A DNA stretch of 36,298 bases from Pseudomonadales bacterium (GTDB lineage Bacteria; Pseudomonadota; Gammaproteobacteria; Pseudomonadales; Azotimanducaceae): the NCBI GenBank assembly GCA_022827905.1, contig JAJEIQ010000065.1:1-36298 (forward strand), read 5' to 3'. The notes under the pieces were generated by a model, which searched no databases, was not told the origin of the DNA, and saw nothing but the letters and a program-made list of their open reading frames with translations. Below, one piece after another: positions 1 through 9,147 of the stretch. Made by a program: the position numbers and the translations under genes. Each line of letters starts with the position of its first letter. Positions within the stretch are counted from its first letter, which is position 1.

Positions 1-134
1 GCCTGCTCCCTAGCTGTAATCCCATTAAAGGTATACAGATTGGCCGGCGCGATCAACCCCCGCAATTCCGTGCAACTGCACCATTCGACCGCCCCAACTC
101 CCTGCCCGGACGCAGACCATCACAAATCTGACGT
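1..134. other. Probable foreign junction at left edge
   Basis: The kinase reading frame loses similarity to the OmpR-type DNA-binding domain near position 135. The remaining bases to the window edge give no recognisable protein on either strand. A mobile-element end, a rearrangement or an assembly chimera could each explain it; too little sequence is present to name an element. Confidence 0.3.
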
Positions 135-2250
135 GCACCCCGGTTAGCGACACCGGTTGCCCAGCCAATGCCACCCGGCGCCGGTCGTAGTCGATGGTCA
201 GCCCATCAAGCACGAACGGCTCGGCCTCGGCGCGCCGACGCAGTGCGGCCCCTACCCGAGCTCTCAACTCAGTTGGCGAGAAGGGCTTGACGATGTAATC
301 GACGGCACCGCTTTCCAAGGCCCGCGCGATGGTCTCATCGCGGCCGTAACCGGAGATGAAGACGACCGGCAGGCTGGCGAGTTCCGGGATGCTGGCCATC
401 AACTCGATCCCGTCGGCACCCGGGAGCACGAGGTCAAGCAGCACTAGATCCGGCTGCTCCGATTGAATCAATCCCGGCAGTTCCGTCGGGTCGCCCGTCA
501 CCAAGGGGATGTACCCCCCGGACGCGAGGGCATCGCGGACTTGGCGCAACGTGCGCGGGTCATCATCGACCACAAGAACGCGGGCGCCCTTCAAGGCCTC
601 CACCGACTGGCCCGGACGTGGGGCGCCAGATGCAGGGGAACTGTCCGCCACCGGCAGGGTAAAGACAAACCTTGTGCCTCGGCCCGCGCCATCGCTCTCC
701 GCCTTAATGCGGCCGCCGTGCGCTTCCACCAACCCCTTGCAGATGGCTAGGCCCAAGCCGTAGTCATCGGCATCGCCCGTTCTGCCGGTGAGCCTAGTGT
801 GCCGGTCGAAGATGTGCGCAAGTTGCTCCGCAGGAATTCCTTTGCCTTCGTCCGAAACCGAGAGCCTGACGTGAACTCCGTCCCGCTCCGCAGCTACCTG
901 AATGACGGAGGTCTGCGGCGCGTGCCGAGCCGCGTTCGAAAGCAGGTTGCCGAGAACCTGAACGATTCGCTGAGGGTCGGCCATCACCCGGGGCAGATCC
1001 GGGGGGAGATCAATTTGTACGGCTTGCCGGCCGCCGCCGCTGATGAAAGCATTGCGAGCTTGGTCAATCAAGCTGACCATCCGGGAAGGCTGTGGGGCAA
1101 CCGACAGTGTGCCGGCCCTGATGCGCCCTGCATCCAGCAAATTGCCGATCAGATCGCGCATGTGATCGGCCTGCTGGTCAATGATGCGGAAGAACTGGAT
1201 CATCTCCGCCGCGTCGAGGTGCTGGGCGGTGCCCAACACCGTGGCCGCCGAGCCCTTGATCGAGGTCAGTGGAGTGCGCAGCTCATGGCTCACCACCCCA
1301 AGAAACTCCGCTCGCATTCGCTCGATCTCCCTAAGCGGCTCAAGATCCTGCATTGTGACGACCACCGACACGATCTCGTCCTTTTCGCCACGAATCGGCG
1401 TGGCGTTGATCAGCATAGCCACGCTTCTGCCATCCGGCACCGAGAGAACAACCTCTTCAGCCCGCACCGTTTGTGCGGTGCTAAGCTGACAAGACAGGGG
1501 GTACTCCTCCAGGGAGACCTCCCGCCCGTCCTGGAACCGGCAGGTGACGACCTCCAACTGCTGCTCGATTGAGTTGCCCGGTATGTGCAGCCCCCCCACG
1601 ATTCGTTGCGCCTCGCGGTTGACCGACTGCGGCCGTCCGGTCGCGGCGTCGAACACAACTACGCCAATCGGCGAAGTGTCGACCAGCGCTTCGAGGTCAG
1701 CCCTCGCCCGTTGCTCTGCCCCATAGGTGCGCGCGTTGGTGATGGCTGACGCCGCTTGCGAAGCAAACAGCGTCAGGATTTCCTCGTCTTCGTCCGTGAA
1801 GTCGACCCCGTCTTCCTTGGCGCCGAGAAAGAAGGCGCCCGACGGCTCGCCCCGGTGCCGCATCGGCGTGCCCTGGAAAGTGGTTTCCGGGATGAAGTCC
1901 GCGGAATAGCCAAGCGAGCGGACATAGCTGGCCAGATTCGGAACCCGCAAGGGCTTGGGCTGGTCTCGAAGATGCTCAAAGAACTGCTGTCCCTCGGACC
2001 ACTCCTCGAAGCGCTGATACTCATCCGGCGTCATCCCCGAAGTGACCAACTCCAAGAGCTGCCCGCCTTCATCCAAGGTCGTGATCACGCCGTAGCGGGC
2101 ACCGGTCAGCGCCCGGGCGCTATCCACCACCTCGCGCAGCACCGTGGCCACGTCGAGGCTCCCGCTGATGCGCAGCACCGCGCCGCTCAGCCGGGAGATG
2201 CGCTCATTGAGCGCCTCGATCTCACGATTCAGCTCTTCGATATTCCCCAT
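25..2250 (-). CDS. Hybrid sensor histidine kinase (GAF-PAS-HisKA-HATPase-REC) with broken C-terminal DNA-binding domain
   Basis: A 741-residue soluble signalling protein. A short coiled coil (residues 1-22) leads into a GAF domain (about 30-175) and a PAS domain (about 185-305). The kinase core has the H-box SHELRTPL with phospho-acceptor His322, the N-box NLLSNA near 435, and the G-boxes DEGKGIP (468-473) and GLGLA (498-502). A receiver domain follows (556-670) with the acidic pocket VDDD (561-564), phospho-acceptor Asp606 and Lys655. After it, residues 679-703 match the opening strand of an OmpR/KdpE winged helix, which would make a one-piece sensor and regulator. The match stops after VSLT; the last 38 residues look unrelated and no recognition helix follows in any frame. 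No membrane segment is seen, so the signal is probably cytoplasmic. It stands alone upstream. Domain calls are firm; the signal and targets are unknown. Confidence 0.9.
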   Translation of the reverse strand: MGNIEELNREIEALNERISRLSGAVLRISGSLDVATVLREVVDSARALTGARYGVITTLDEGGQLLELVTSGMTPDEYQRFEEWSEGQQFFEHLRDQPKPLRVPNLASYVRSLGYSADFIPETTFQGTPMRHRGEPSGAFFLGAKEDGVDFTDEDEEILTLFASQAASAITNARTYGAEQRARADLEALVDTSPIGVVVFDAATGRPQSVNREAQRIVGGLHIPGNSIEQQLEVVTCRFQDGREVSLEEYPLSCQLSTAQTVRAEEVVLSVPDGRSVAMLINATPIRGEKDEIVSVVVTMQDLEPLREIERMRAEFLGVVSHELRTPLTSIKGSAATVLGTAQHLDAAEMIQFFRIIDQQADHMRDLIGNLLDAGRIRAGTLSVAPQPSRMVSLIDQARNAFISGGGRQAVQIDLPPDLPRVMADPQRIVQVLGNLLSNAARHAPQTSVIQVAAERDGVHVRLSVSDEGKGIPAEQLAHIFDRHTRLTGRTGDADDYGLGLAICKGLVEAHGGRIKAESDGAGRGTRFVFTLPVADSSPASGAPRPGQSVEALKGARVLVVDDDPRTLRQVRDALASGGYIPLVTGDPTELPGLIQSEQPDLVLLDLVLPGADGIELMASIPELASLPVVFISGYGRDETIARALESGAVDYIVKPFSPTELRARVGAALRRRAEAEPFVLDGLTIDYDRRRVALAGQPVSLTGVHVRFVMVCVRAGSWGGRMVQLHGIAGVDRAGQSVYL

Positions 2251-2280
2251 CGCCCTGCTCCGGCATGTTCCGTGGTTGCT

Positions 2281-2308
2281 TGCGGCCCCAACTACAACTT
2301 AGGCCGCA
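2281..2308. promoter_or_regulatory. Inverted repeat between kinase and MFS genes
   Basis: A perfect 7-bp inverted repeat, TGCGGCC (2281-2287) and GGCCGCA (2302-2308), with a 14-base loop. It lies 30 bases upstream of the kinase start and downstream of the MFS stop, both on the minus strand. It could end the upstream operon or bind a regulator of the kinase. There is no clear T-run, so a rho-independent terminator is not proven. Confidence 0.3.
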
Positions 2309-2386
2309 GGGGTCGAGCATAGCACTCCGCTCAACCAGATGGTGGCAACTGTGACCATTCTGTGAAACCACGTAGGGTCCGTGGCG

Positions 2387-3568
2387 TTAGACTCCCCGCT
2401 GCGCCCGCCAAAGCACGGGCCAGCACAGGCCGATCCCCACCGCAAAGCAGAGCACCGCAAACCCGCCGTTGGCTCCGAAGCCTCCGGCGGCATCGCTGAT
2501 GAAGCCGCCCACGAAGGGTGCCAGGGCACCGCCAAGAAGCACGAAGGCGGGATGCGACCCGGCCAACGCTCCCGAGGGGTCGAGCCGGGAAAGAACGCCC
2601 AGCATGATGGGCATGAAGGCCGTCGGCAGCACCGCGAACACCGGCGTGGCGATGATGAAGGCCATGGGGCCGCTGATGTTGGAGAGTGCCAAGCCGCTCA
2701 ACGTCAAGAGCACGGTAAGGGTGAGCAGCGGCACCAAGGGCTTGGTGCGGCTGCCGACGTAGCCCGCCACCAAGGGTGCGACGATGCCAATGAACGCACC
2801 TGCCATCATGACGTAACCCACCACTTCGGCGTCCAGCGGCACCTCGCGCCCGATCTTGACCAGGAACAGCGCCAAGGTGCCGTGGCCGTGGAAGATGACG
2901 CCCAAGCCAAACAAGGCCAGCCAACCGATGCCCTTGGGCGCCCCGCCGCCCTGTTGCAATGAAGCCGGCGACTGGCCCGGCGTATGGCGAATGAACGGCA
3001 GCACCGCCAGGGAACAGAGCACATAGACTGCAAACAGCCCATCGAGCTCGTTCCAGACCACGCCACCCATGGAGAGATGGGCGTTGGCGAATTCATGGGC
3101 GTTCAAGGCCCGGGGCAGCACCAGCGCCAAGCCCATGGCCATGACCCCAACCATGGAATTGATGATGCCGAAGGTCAGTTCCGGCGTGGCCGACCGGGCG
3201 GCGGTGGCCATGACCGTGGAAACCACCGCTCCCAACGCGAAGCCGGCCGGCGCCCTCAGGAGCAGCAAGTCGCCGACATCGGCAGCGAATAGCGAAGCCG
3301 TGTTGAAACCGATGATGGCCAGCGCGCCAAACAGATAAACCCGGTGCGGGTCCATCTTCGTGGCCAGCCGGGCGAAGATGAGGTTGCCGGCGGCGATGGC
3401 GGCCAGTTCCGCCGACGCCACCTTGCCGGCGTCGAAATTGGTGGTCGAAAACGACAGCGCGATGGCGTCCACGTTGAAGGGCATGCCGAGGGAGGCGGCG
3501 AATGCCAGCAGCAGCACGGCGGTCAGCGTGACCACCTGCGCCGGCGTGAATTCAATCCGTTGGTCCAT
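2387..3568 (-). CDS. MFS transporter
   Basis: A 393-residue integral inner-membrane protein. Repeated hydrophobic segments run from about residue 12 to the C-terminus, with the two-half layout and a polar central loop near 195-205 that are usual for the major facilitator superfamily (about 12 helices, usual length 390-450). The N-terminal sequence lacks a signal peptide and goes straight into the first helix after a short cytosolic stretch. It starts 15 bases after the OYE-type reductase stop and so is almost certainly in the same minus-strand operon. This suggests it imports the reductase substrate or exports its product. The substrate cannot be read from the sequence. Family confidence is high, specificity unknown. 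Confidence 0.85.
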   Translation of the reverse strand: MDQRIEFTPAQVVTLTAVLLLAFAASLGMPFNVDAIALSFSTTNFDAGKVASAELAAIAAGNLIFARLATKMDPHRVYLFGALAIIGFNTASLFAADVGDLLLLRAPAGFALGAVVSTVMATAARSATPELTFGIINSMVGVMAMGLALVLPRALNAHEFANAHLSMGGVVWNELDGLFAVYVLCSLAVLPFIRHTPGQSPASLQQGGGAPKGIGWLALFGLGVIFHGHGTLALFLVKIGREVPLDAEVVGYVMMAGAFIGIVAPLVAGYVGSRTKPLVPLLTLTVLLTLSGLALSNISGPMAFIIATPVFAVLPTAFMPIMLGVLSRLDPSGALAGSHPAFVLLGGALAPFVGGFISDAAGGFGANGGFAVLCFAVGIGLCWPVLWRAQRGV

Positions 3569-3583
3569 CCAGGGTCCCCTCCA

Positions 3584-5518
3584 CTAGAGATTTCGCGCCG
3601 CGGCATGGCCGGTGGCGATGGCAGCCGGCAGGAACCCCGGCCCCGCCGCATCGCCGACCAACGCAACCGTGCAATCCAGTCGATTTAGCTCTTCAATCAA
3701 AGCCGGGTCGGGACGCCGCGCCGTGGCCAACACCAGGGTTTCGGCACCCACCTCCATGTCCGGCCAGCCCGCTTCGGAAGCGATCATCGCCCGATCGGCG
3801 GCCACCGAACCAATCCGGGCTTGGGTGAGAAGCCTGAAACGGCCGCTGCCTTGCAACCGCTCCAAGGCCGGCACGCCCACGCCGATGCCCATCATCTCCG
3901 GCGCGAAGCCCGCCAACGGCGTCACGAAGGTGACGCTCGCGCCTCGTTCAAGGAGGAACTCGGCGGCGCCGATGGCTTCATAGCCGCCGACAGCATCAAA
4001 TACCAACGCACTGCCGGGCACTTCATTTTGGCCAGCGGCCAGCAGTTCCGCGGCGGTAAGCGCTTGGCCGGACTCAGCCCCAGGCGGCAAGTCGTCGGAT
4101 GGCAACCGAGCGGCGCCCACAGCGACGATCACCGCGTCGGGCCGCAGGGCGGCAACCCCGCCCGCCGTGGCCGGCGAGGACAGGCGCACGTCCACGCCGC
4201 GCCGCGACATCTCGCCCGCAAGCCAATCCGCTATCTCACCGATGGCACCGTGCTTCGGCGCCAGCCGCGCCGCCTTCAGAGTGCCGCCGAGCGATGCCGT
4301 CGCTTCCAGCAGCGTCACCTGGTGGCCGCGCAGGGCGGCGACGCGCGCCGCCTCCATGCCGGCTGGCCCGCCGCCGACCACAACGACCCGCTGGGGCCGC
4401 GACGCCGGTTCGATCAGTTCCTCCGACAAGCGCAACTCCTGTCCGGCCGCCACGTTCACCGCGCAACCCACTCGGCCGCGGCTTAGGCCGCCGACGCAGC
4501 CTTGGTTGCAACCGATGCAGGGCCGCACTTCCTCCGCACGGCCGGCCTGGGTCTTGCGCACCAGGTCCGGATCGGCGATGTGGGCCCGCGTCATGCCCAC
4601 GAGATCCGCCTTGCCGGCACCGATCAGGGCATCGACATCGGCCAAGGCGGTGAAGCGCCCGGTCACGATGGTCGGCAGCTTGGTGAGCGCGGTCACCCGC
4701 TCGCTGAACGGAATCTCGTAGCCCGTCGGCTCATGCATGGCGGCAATGATCTTGTGGCTGTTCAGGGAACTGCCGTGGGAGACGTTGAGGTAGTCGATCA
4801 ATTCCTCCTGCAACACCCGATTGACGATCTCGACGTGCTCATCGACGTTCAGGCCGCCGGGAAAGTTGTGCGGCCCCACCCGGGTGCCGACCACGAAGCC
4901 GTCCCCCACCGCATCGCGCACCGCCCGCAGCACCTCCAAGTAGAAGCGCATGCGGTTCTCGAACGATCCGCCATACTCGTCCTCGCGCCGATTGTGGCTG
5001 GCCGAGATGAACTGCTGCAGGAGGAAGTCATGGGCGCAATGCACCTCGACGCCGTCCAACCCGCCGGCTTTGACGCGCGCCGCTGCTCGCGCAAAGGCTT
5101 GGGTCACCTCCGCAATCTCCGGCTTGGTCATCGCGTGGGATTGCATGGGCGACATGGGCACGGGCGCCTCGGACGCCGACCAAGGCCGCTGCCAAGGCGG
5201 CCCGCCGTACAGGCCCATGTGGTTGATCTGGGCAAACACCCGCATGCCGAACGGCGCCGCCTGCTCCATCAGCTCGCGGTAGCGCGGGATGATGGCGTCA
5301 TCCCAAGCATGCAGGGTCATCGGCCCGCTCCAATGGACGCTGGCCGCCTCCAGGATGGTCAGCCCCACCCCGCCCTTGGCCCGCGCCACATGGTAGGCAA
5401 TCAGGTCATCGGACAGGTCGCCATGGCCCATGCTGGTGCCGTGGGCCGTGCGCACCACCCGATTCTTGACCGTCACACCGCCGATGGCGATGGGACTCAG
5501 CACCCGCTCAAGCGCCAA
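3584..5518 (-). CDS. Old Yellow Enzyme-type NADH:flavin oxidoreductase (2,4-dienoyl-CoA reductase family)
   Basis: A 644-residue iron-sulfur flavoenzyme. An FMN-binding TIM barrel (about 1-330) is followed by a 4Fe-4S cysteine set C334-x2-C337-x3-C341-x10-C352. An FAD/NAD(P)-binding half then begins with the dinucleotide motif VGGGPAG (381-387). Order and length match 2,4-dienoyl-CoA reductase, 2-enoate reductase and the trimethylamine or N-methylproline demethylase relatives. Electrons pass from NAD(P)H through FAD and the cluster to FMN, which then reduces an alkene or demethylates an amine. The start is TTG at 5518, supported by a strong GGAGGGG ribosome site five bases upstream. First gene of an operon with the MFS carrier. 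Subfamily is uncertain: enoate or dienoyl reduction and amine demethylation both fit. Confidence 0.9.
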   Translation of the reverse strand: MALERVLSPIAIGGVTVKNRVVRTAHGTSMGHGDLSDDLIAYHVARAKGGVGLTILEAASVHWSGPMTLHAWDDAIIPRYRELMEQAAPFGMRVFAQINHMGLYGGPPWQRPWSASEAPVPMSPMQSHAMTKPEIAEVTQAFARAAARVKAGGLDGVEVHCAHDFLLQQFISASHNRREDEYGGSFENRMRFYLEVLRAVRDAVGDGFVVGTRVGPHNFPGGLNVDEHVEIVNRVLQEELIDYLNVSHGSSLNSHKIIAAMHEPTGYEIPFSERVTALTKLPTIVTGRFTALADVDALIGAGKADLVGMTRAHIADPDLVRKTQAGRAEEVRPCIGCNQGCVGGLSRGRVGCAVNVAAGQELRLSEELIEPASRPQRVVVVGGGPAGMEAARVAALRGHQVTLLEATASLGGTLKAARLAPKHGAIGEIADWLAGEMSRRGVDVRLSSPATAGGVAALRPDAVIVAVGAARLPSDDLPPGAESGQALTAAELLAAGQNEVPGSALVFDAVGGYEAIGAAEFLLERGASVTFVTPLAGFAPEMMGIGVGVPALERLQGSGRFRLLTQARIGSVAADRAMIASEAGWPDMEVGAETLVLATARRPDPALIEELNRLDCTVALVGDAAGPGFLPAAIATGHAAARNL

Positions 5519-5594
5519 ATTGACCCCTCCCTCCCGAAAGAGCCATGATGTGGCGGGACGGGGCGGCAGTCAAACCGGATGCGGCGTCAAGCTC

Positions 5595-5649
5595 CCCGGA
5601 GCGAGGGCGTCCCGCCCTCGAACTGGCCGCCCCAATCCACGTTGGACTC
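5595..5649. repeat. Intergenic palindromic repeat, copy 1
   Basis: A 55-base segment that aligns without gaps to 26741-26795, with about eight mismatches. The core is a perfect hairpin, GAGGGCG and CGCCCTC, around a three-base loop. It sits between divergent genes. A short GC-rich hairpin repeated only between genes resembles REP-type repeats. No transposase is adjacent. Confidence 0.65.
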
Positions 5650-5723
5650 AGCGGCCTTAACTCCGACCTCCGTCGCTTTCTTAGGTAAATTGTGCAAGTA
5701 TAGGTGGCAAATTTCCGGTAAAA

Positions 5724-6881
5724 ATGCCAACTATGTATACAAGATTCCTGAAAACACCATCTCGATCCATTCTTCTGCTTGGCCCCCGCGGCACCGGAAA
5801 GTCCACGTGGATTCAAGATCGCTTTCCGCAAGCCATCTCATATGACCTGTTGGATGCGGGCGAGTCAATACGCCTGAATCGCAATCCCAACGCACTGTTT
5901 GACGAACTACGCGGGCTTGAAGCTGGCACTTGGGTGGTCATCGACGAAATTCAGAAAGCCCCAGCACTGCTCGACCAAGTGCACAGGCTGATGGCGTCAC
6001 ACGGGCTCAACTTTGTTTTGTCGGGGTCAAGTGCCAGAAAACTGCGGCGGGGCGGCGTGAACCTGCTCGCCGGGCGCGCGGTGTCAACGGAGCTTTACCC
6101 CCTTGTTTCCGCGGAGCTCGGCGAAGACTTCAATGTCGAGCACTCGCTGCGCTTCGGCAGCTTGCCGTTGGCGCTAATCCAATCCGACGCCCGAGACTAT
6201 CTGCGCACCTATGCCCAAACCTACCTGGATCAAGAAATCCGTGCGGAAGCACTCACGCGCAACTTTGCTGGATTTGCTCGTTTCTTGGAGGCGACGGCTC
6301 GACAGAACGGCCAGACAACCAATGCCAGCGCCATAGCGCGAGATGCGGGGGTGTCGCGAGCCACGGTGAACAACCATTTCGATCTGCTGGTCGATACGCT
6401 CATCGGCTTTTGTTTGCCGCCTTGGAAGTTGAAGGCCGCAAACAAGCAGGTGAGTCACAGCAAATTCTATCTGTTCGACTGTGGAGCGGCGCGCGCGCTT
6501 TCGGAACGCCTGCCCTACCCGGTGGGCGATGAGGAACGGGGCAGTTTGCTCGAAACCCTGATTCTTGGCGAAATGCGCGCCCATCTCGCCTATACGGGAT
6601 TGCGCTACCCGCTGCATTTTTGGCGCAACCACAACGGCACCGAGGTGGACGTGATCGCGGAAACCGTTGCCGGCTACACGGCCGTGGAAATCAAGGCCAG
6701 CTCGCGCTGGGAGCGGCGCTTCAACCGGGGCCTTCATCTGGTGCGATCCCAGTTGGGCGCCAACAAGACGCGGTGTTTTGGGGTGTACCTTGGCGAACGC
6801 GAGGCGCTGATCGATGATGTGCGGGTTCTTCCCGCCAAGGAGTTTTTGAAACGAATGTGGGAGGGGAGCGTTTTTGGTTGA
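5724..6881 (+). CDS. AAA ATPase with DUF4143 domain
   Basis: A 385-residue ATP-binding protein. Walker A is GPRGTGKST with Lys26, Walker B is VVIDEIQK with Asp74-Glu75, and a sensor-like LSGSSARKL follows near 107-115. A helix-turn-helix-like stretch lies at about 200-225 (AIARDAGVSRATVNNH). The C-terminal DUF4143 region contains EVDVIAE and then AVEIKAS, an arrangement reminiscent of the PD-(D/E)xK nuclease fold. The family is abundant in accessory regions of bacteria and archaea, and its cellular role is not established. It stands alone, divergent from the OYE operon, in sequence of lower GC than its neighbours. ATG at 5733 is an alternative start. Family call is strong; function unknown. 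Confidence 0.9.
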   Translation: MPTMYTRFLKTPSRSILLLGPRGTGKSTWIQDRFPQAISYDLLDAGESIRLNRNPNALFDELRGLEAGTWVVIDEIQKAPALLDQVHRLMASHGLNFVLSGSSARKLRRGGVNLLAGRAVSTELYPLVSAELGEDFNVEHSLRFGSLPLALIQSDARDYLRTYAQTYLDQEIRAEALTRNFAGFARFLEATARQNGQTTNASAIARDAGVSRATVNNHFDLLVDTLIGFCLPPWKLKAANKQVSHSKFYLFDCGAARALSERLPYPVGDEERGSLLETLILGEMRAHLAYTGLRYPLHFWRNHNGTEVDVIAETVAGYTAVEIKASSRWERRFNRGLHLVRSQLGANKTRCFGVYLGEREALIDDVRVLPAKEFLKRMWEGSVFG

Positions 6882-6986
6882 TTCAGGGTGCTGCAGAAAA
6901 CCGGTTGACCAAGCAACATTCGTCCGTCACGCAATTCCACAGTCAGCACCTTTTCGGAGGTTCGGTGACCTCCAACTAGTCGTCAA

Positions 6987-7733
6987 TCAGAAGTCACGGC
7001 CCTCCCTCCGCAACCTTACGGCGAAGTCGCTGGGGTGCAGCCCCGCCCACTCGATGATCGTCCGCATGTTTTCAGCGTGGTACTCGGCGCCGAAATTAGC
7101 ATCAATGAATAGGTCGCCTGCCGACTTGGGATCGCGCAGGCTGTTGCGATCTGCCCGTGCAACAACCAGTAGGTGGCGATTATCTAGGAGGTGGCCTAAG
7201 TCACGATCTAGGTGGGGGTTGGCGTAACGGCGAATCGGCAATTTGTCATCCGGCAGATGACTCCGCTGCCTCAGCCACTTTGTCAGCTCGACTACAAGCT
7301 CGTACAGATGTTGTACTGACACCGTCCCACCATCCGGAAAGCGCAATCCGCTCGGCTTGGAGTACGGTGGCAGCGGTCTAGGGTGTGATAGCCGGATCCA
7401 CTTCTCGGGCTTGGAGTCGTCAAACGCCTCTCTATCCTTAGACCTTTGACCAAGCCAGCGACGCAGCGACCGCTGGCCCTCGCTGGAGGCGCGGCCTGCG
7501 AGGAGGCCCGCCAGATTGACATCCTCGTCCAGTTCCCGCCAATGGATGCCCTGACCCCCATCAATGATCGTCCAGTTTGCACGTTCCTCCTCCGTGGCAT
7601 AGGCCAACCGCGGATACCATCCGGTTGGCACTGCCAACGTCCGTCCATCGCTCAAGTCCACCGTCAGTGCCTCTTCAGAGACCGACACATCCAAGACGTC
7701 GGGCATCCCCGCTTCAGGCGTCGAAAAATTCAT
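6987..7733 (-). CDS. DUF2442 protein with extra C-terminal domain
   Basis: A 248-residue protein. Residues 10-90 are a clear DUF2442 domain (DGRTLAVP, WYPRLAYAT, GIHWRELDED, LLAGR). DUF2442 proteins are usually only 80-100 residues; here about 150 residues follow. That tail has a stretch near 130-160 (FPDGGTVSVQHLYELV) and ends in an EYHAENMRTIIEWAGL-like segment. It faintly recalls a domain appended to restriction-related proteins, but I cannot name it. The start is fixed by a perfect GGAGG seven bases upstream, and the gene overlaps the end of the DUF4160 gene by 20 bases. Such pairs are often neighbours and are suspected toxin-antitoxin-like modules; that role is inference. Confidence 0.8.
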   Translation of the reverse strand: MNFSTPEAGMPDVLDVSVSEEALTVDLSDGRTLAVPTGWYPRLAYATEEERANWTIIDGGQGIHWRELDEDVNLAGLLAGRASSEGQRSLRRWLGQRSKDREAFDDSKPEKWIRLSHPRPLPPYSKPSGLRFPDGGTVSVQHLYELVVELTKWLRQRSHLPDDKLPIRRYANPHLDRDLGHLLDNRHLLVVARADRNSLRDPKSAGDLFIDANFGAEYHAENMRTIIEWAGLHPSDFAVRLRREGRDF

Positions 7734-7950
7734 CCCAAGCCTCCAAAAGTTCCCGCTGACGTTCCTGTACGAGTCTCAAGATGCGCAGGATTTCCACTCT
7801 ATTGAATCCGCCGCTTCGCTGCATTCTCACGGGTTCCAACCAAATTTTCGCAACCAATCCGTCGCGTTCAACATGAATGTGTTTCGGTTCCTCGGCATCG
7901 CTGGAGTAGAAGTAGAAGCGGTACGGCCCGAGCCTAAGCGCCGTAGGCAT
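7714..7950 (-). CDS. DUF4160 protein
   Basis: A 78-residue protein with the family pattern MPTALRLGPYRFYFYS, then PKHIHVERDG and AKIWLEPV, and a C-terminal helix rich in Glu and Arg. Length is normal for DUF4160. The start is placed at the conserved MPT. An in-frame ATG 13 codons upstream (7989) is also open and lies nearer to an AAGGTGG ribosome site, so a 91-residue form is possible. It is the first gene of the two-gene unit, overlapping DUF2442 by 20 bases and hence probably translationally coupled. The biochemical function is unknown. Confidence 0.85.
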   Translation of the reverse strand: MPTALRLGPYRFYFYSSDAEEPKHIHVERDGLVAKIWLEPVRMQRSGGFNRVEILRILRLVQERQRELLEAWDEFFDA

Positions 7951-8148
7951 CGCATCAATCTCGGAAGGCCAGCGGCCACTTTGGTGCATTCATCTTTTGT
8001 CCACCTTTCCAGGTACTTAATGTAGTCCGGTGCCATTCTTCCGCCATGATAACCCAGATGTTGCCACGTCGATCTCATTGATGTGGATTCCACAAGACAA
8101 CAACGATGTAGAATCTGCGTCAATCCAACCGCAGGGAAGCACGCTCCC

Positions 8149-9090
8149 ATGCCCCAAGCCCCCACCTCCGAAGAGATTCGTGCCCTAGTCGGCCACCAGT
8201 TTCCCGGCGGCTCCTACACCATCGCCCACTGGGAGAACTTCCTGCTCACCGAATGCACCGGGGCGCAGCCGCTGCCGGATGGCTTGGCGCATCCGGTCGC
8301 CCTCTTCCATGTGCCGATCCTGGGGGCCAACACCTCCATCAAGGACATGTTCGCCCTCGGCCAAGCGGAATCGGACTTCTCCATCGGCATCGAGAGCTAC
8401 GTCTGGGAGATTTTCCAGCCGCTGCTTGAGGAAACGCCCTACCGCATCACCGGCGAGGTGGTGGAGGCCGACCGCCGCAGCGGCGACGGGCGTATCTTCG
8501 ACCGCATTGCCTTCCGCTTTGAAATGTTCGCGCCGGACGAGGCCTTGTGCGCCCGGGCCACCATCACTTGGCACTACCGGCGCAGCTTCGAAAGCAACCC
8601 ATCCGAACAGGCGGACCTGAACAAGCACGTCGAGCCGGTCGAGGCGTCACCGACCGCCGGTGAGCCGGCAACGTCACCCTCCGGCGTGCGGGTAGGCGAT
8701 GAGATTCCCCCTTGGGTCATGGCCCGGGTCGCGCCCGAGCGGATGCGCACCATGGCGGCCATCCTGCGCGATCCCAACCCAGTGCACTGGGACCCGTCAG
8801 TGGTGGAGAAGATCGGCTTTGGCCACCACACCATCAACCAAGGCCCCTTGGGCCTGAGCTACATGATCAACATGCTCCATGACTGGGGCGGCCCCCGCGC
8901 CATCCGCCGCATCGTCATGCGTTTCCCGTTGGTGGTGCTCGACGGCGACCACATCACGGCCAAGGGCCGGGTCACCAACATCCGCCAAGCGGACGGCGAA
9001 TGGATCGCCGACTGCGACATCTGGCTGGAGCGTGAGGGCACGGAGCCGCCCCTAGAAGGCACCGCCAGCGTGGCGCTCGGTTCGCTCTGA
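8149..9090 (+). CDS. MaoC-like double hot-dog acyl-CoA hydratase/dehydratase
   Basis: A 313-residue protein with two hot-dog folds. The N-terminal half (about 5-145) matches the FAS1/MaoC N-terminal dehydratase region, and the C-terminal half (about 180-310) carries the hydratase motif with Asp208, Asn210 and His213 (RDPNPVHWD) followed by a Gly-rich INQGPLG segment. This is the (R)-specific enoyl-CoA hydratase catalytic pattern, so it probably hydrates a trans-2-enoyl-CoA. The start is the ATG at 8149; an open frame extends to 8083, but that extra peptide looks non-native. The gene is monocistronic and closes the metabolic flank before the helicase array. The exact acyl substrate is unknown. 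Confidence 0.85.
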   Translation: MPQAPTSEEIRALVGHQFPGGSYTIAHWENFLLTECTGAQPLPDGLAHPVALFHVPILGANTSIKDMFALGQAESDFSIGIESYVWEIFQPLLEETPYRITGEVVEADRRSGDGRIFDRIAFRFEMFAPDEALCARATITWHYRRSFESNPSEQADLNKHVEPVEASPTAGEPATSPSGVRVGDEIPPWVMARVAPERMRTMAAILRDPNPVHWDPSVVEKIGFGHHTINQGPLGLSYMINMLHDWGGPRAIRRIVMRFPLVVLDGDHITAKGRVTNIRQADGEWIADCDIWLEREGTEPPLEGTASVALGSL

Positions 9091-9147
9091 GCGCCCCAAC
9101 CGATCATCCGGCTGCGGCTCTGTATTTCCCAGCGTCAGGCCTATTCT

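Noticed and set aside
1-134. Simple frameshift in the kinase DNA-binding domain
   Set aside because: Neither alternative frame restores winged-helix residues before a stop or the window edge.
799-1572. Long open frame antisense to the sensor kinase
   Set aside because: It has no recognisable domain and mirrors codon bias of the kinase gene, which shows full domain motifs on the other strand.
4502-5548. Long plus-strand open frame opposite the OYE gene
   Set aside because: Low-complexity His/Gly/Arg composition typical of antisense frames in GC-rich DNA.
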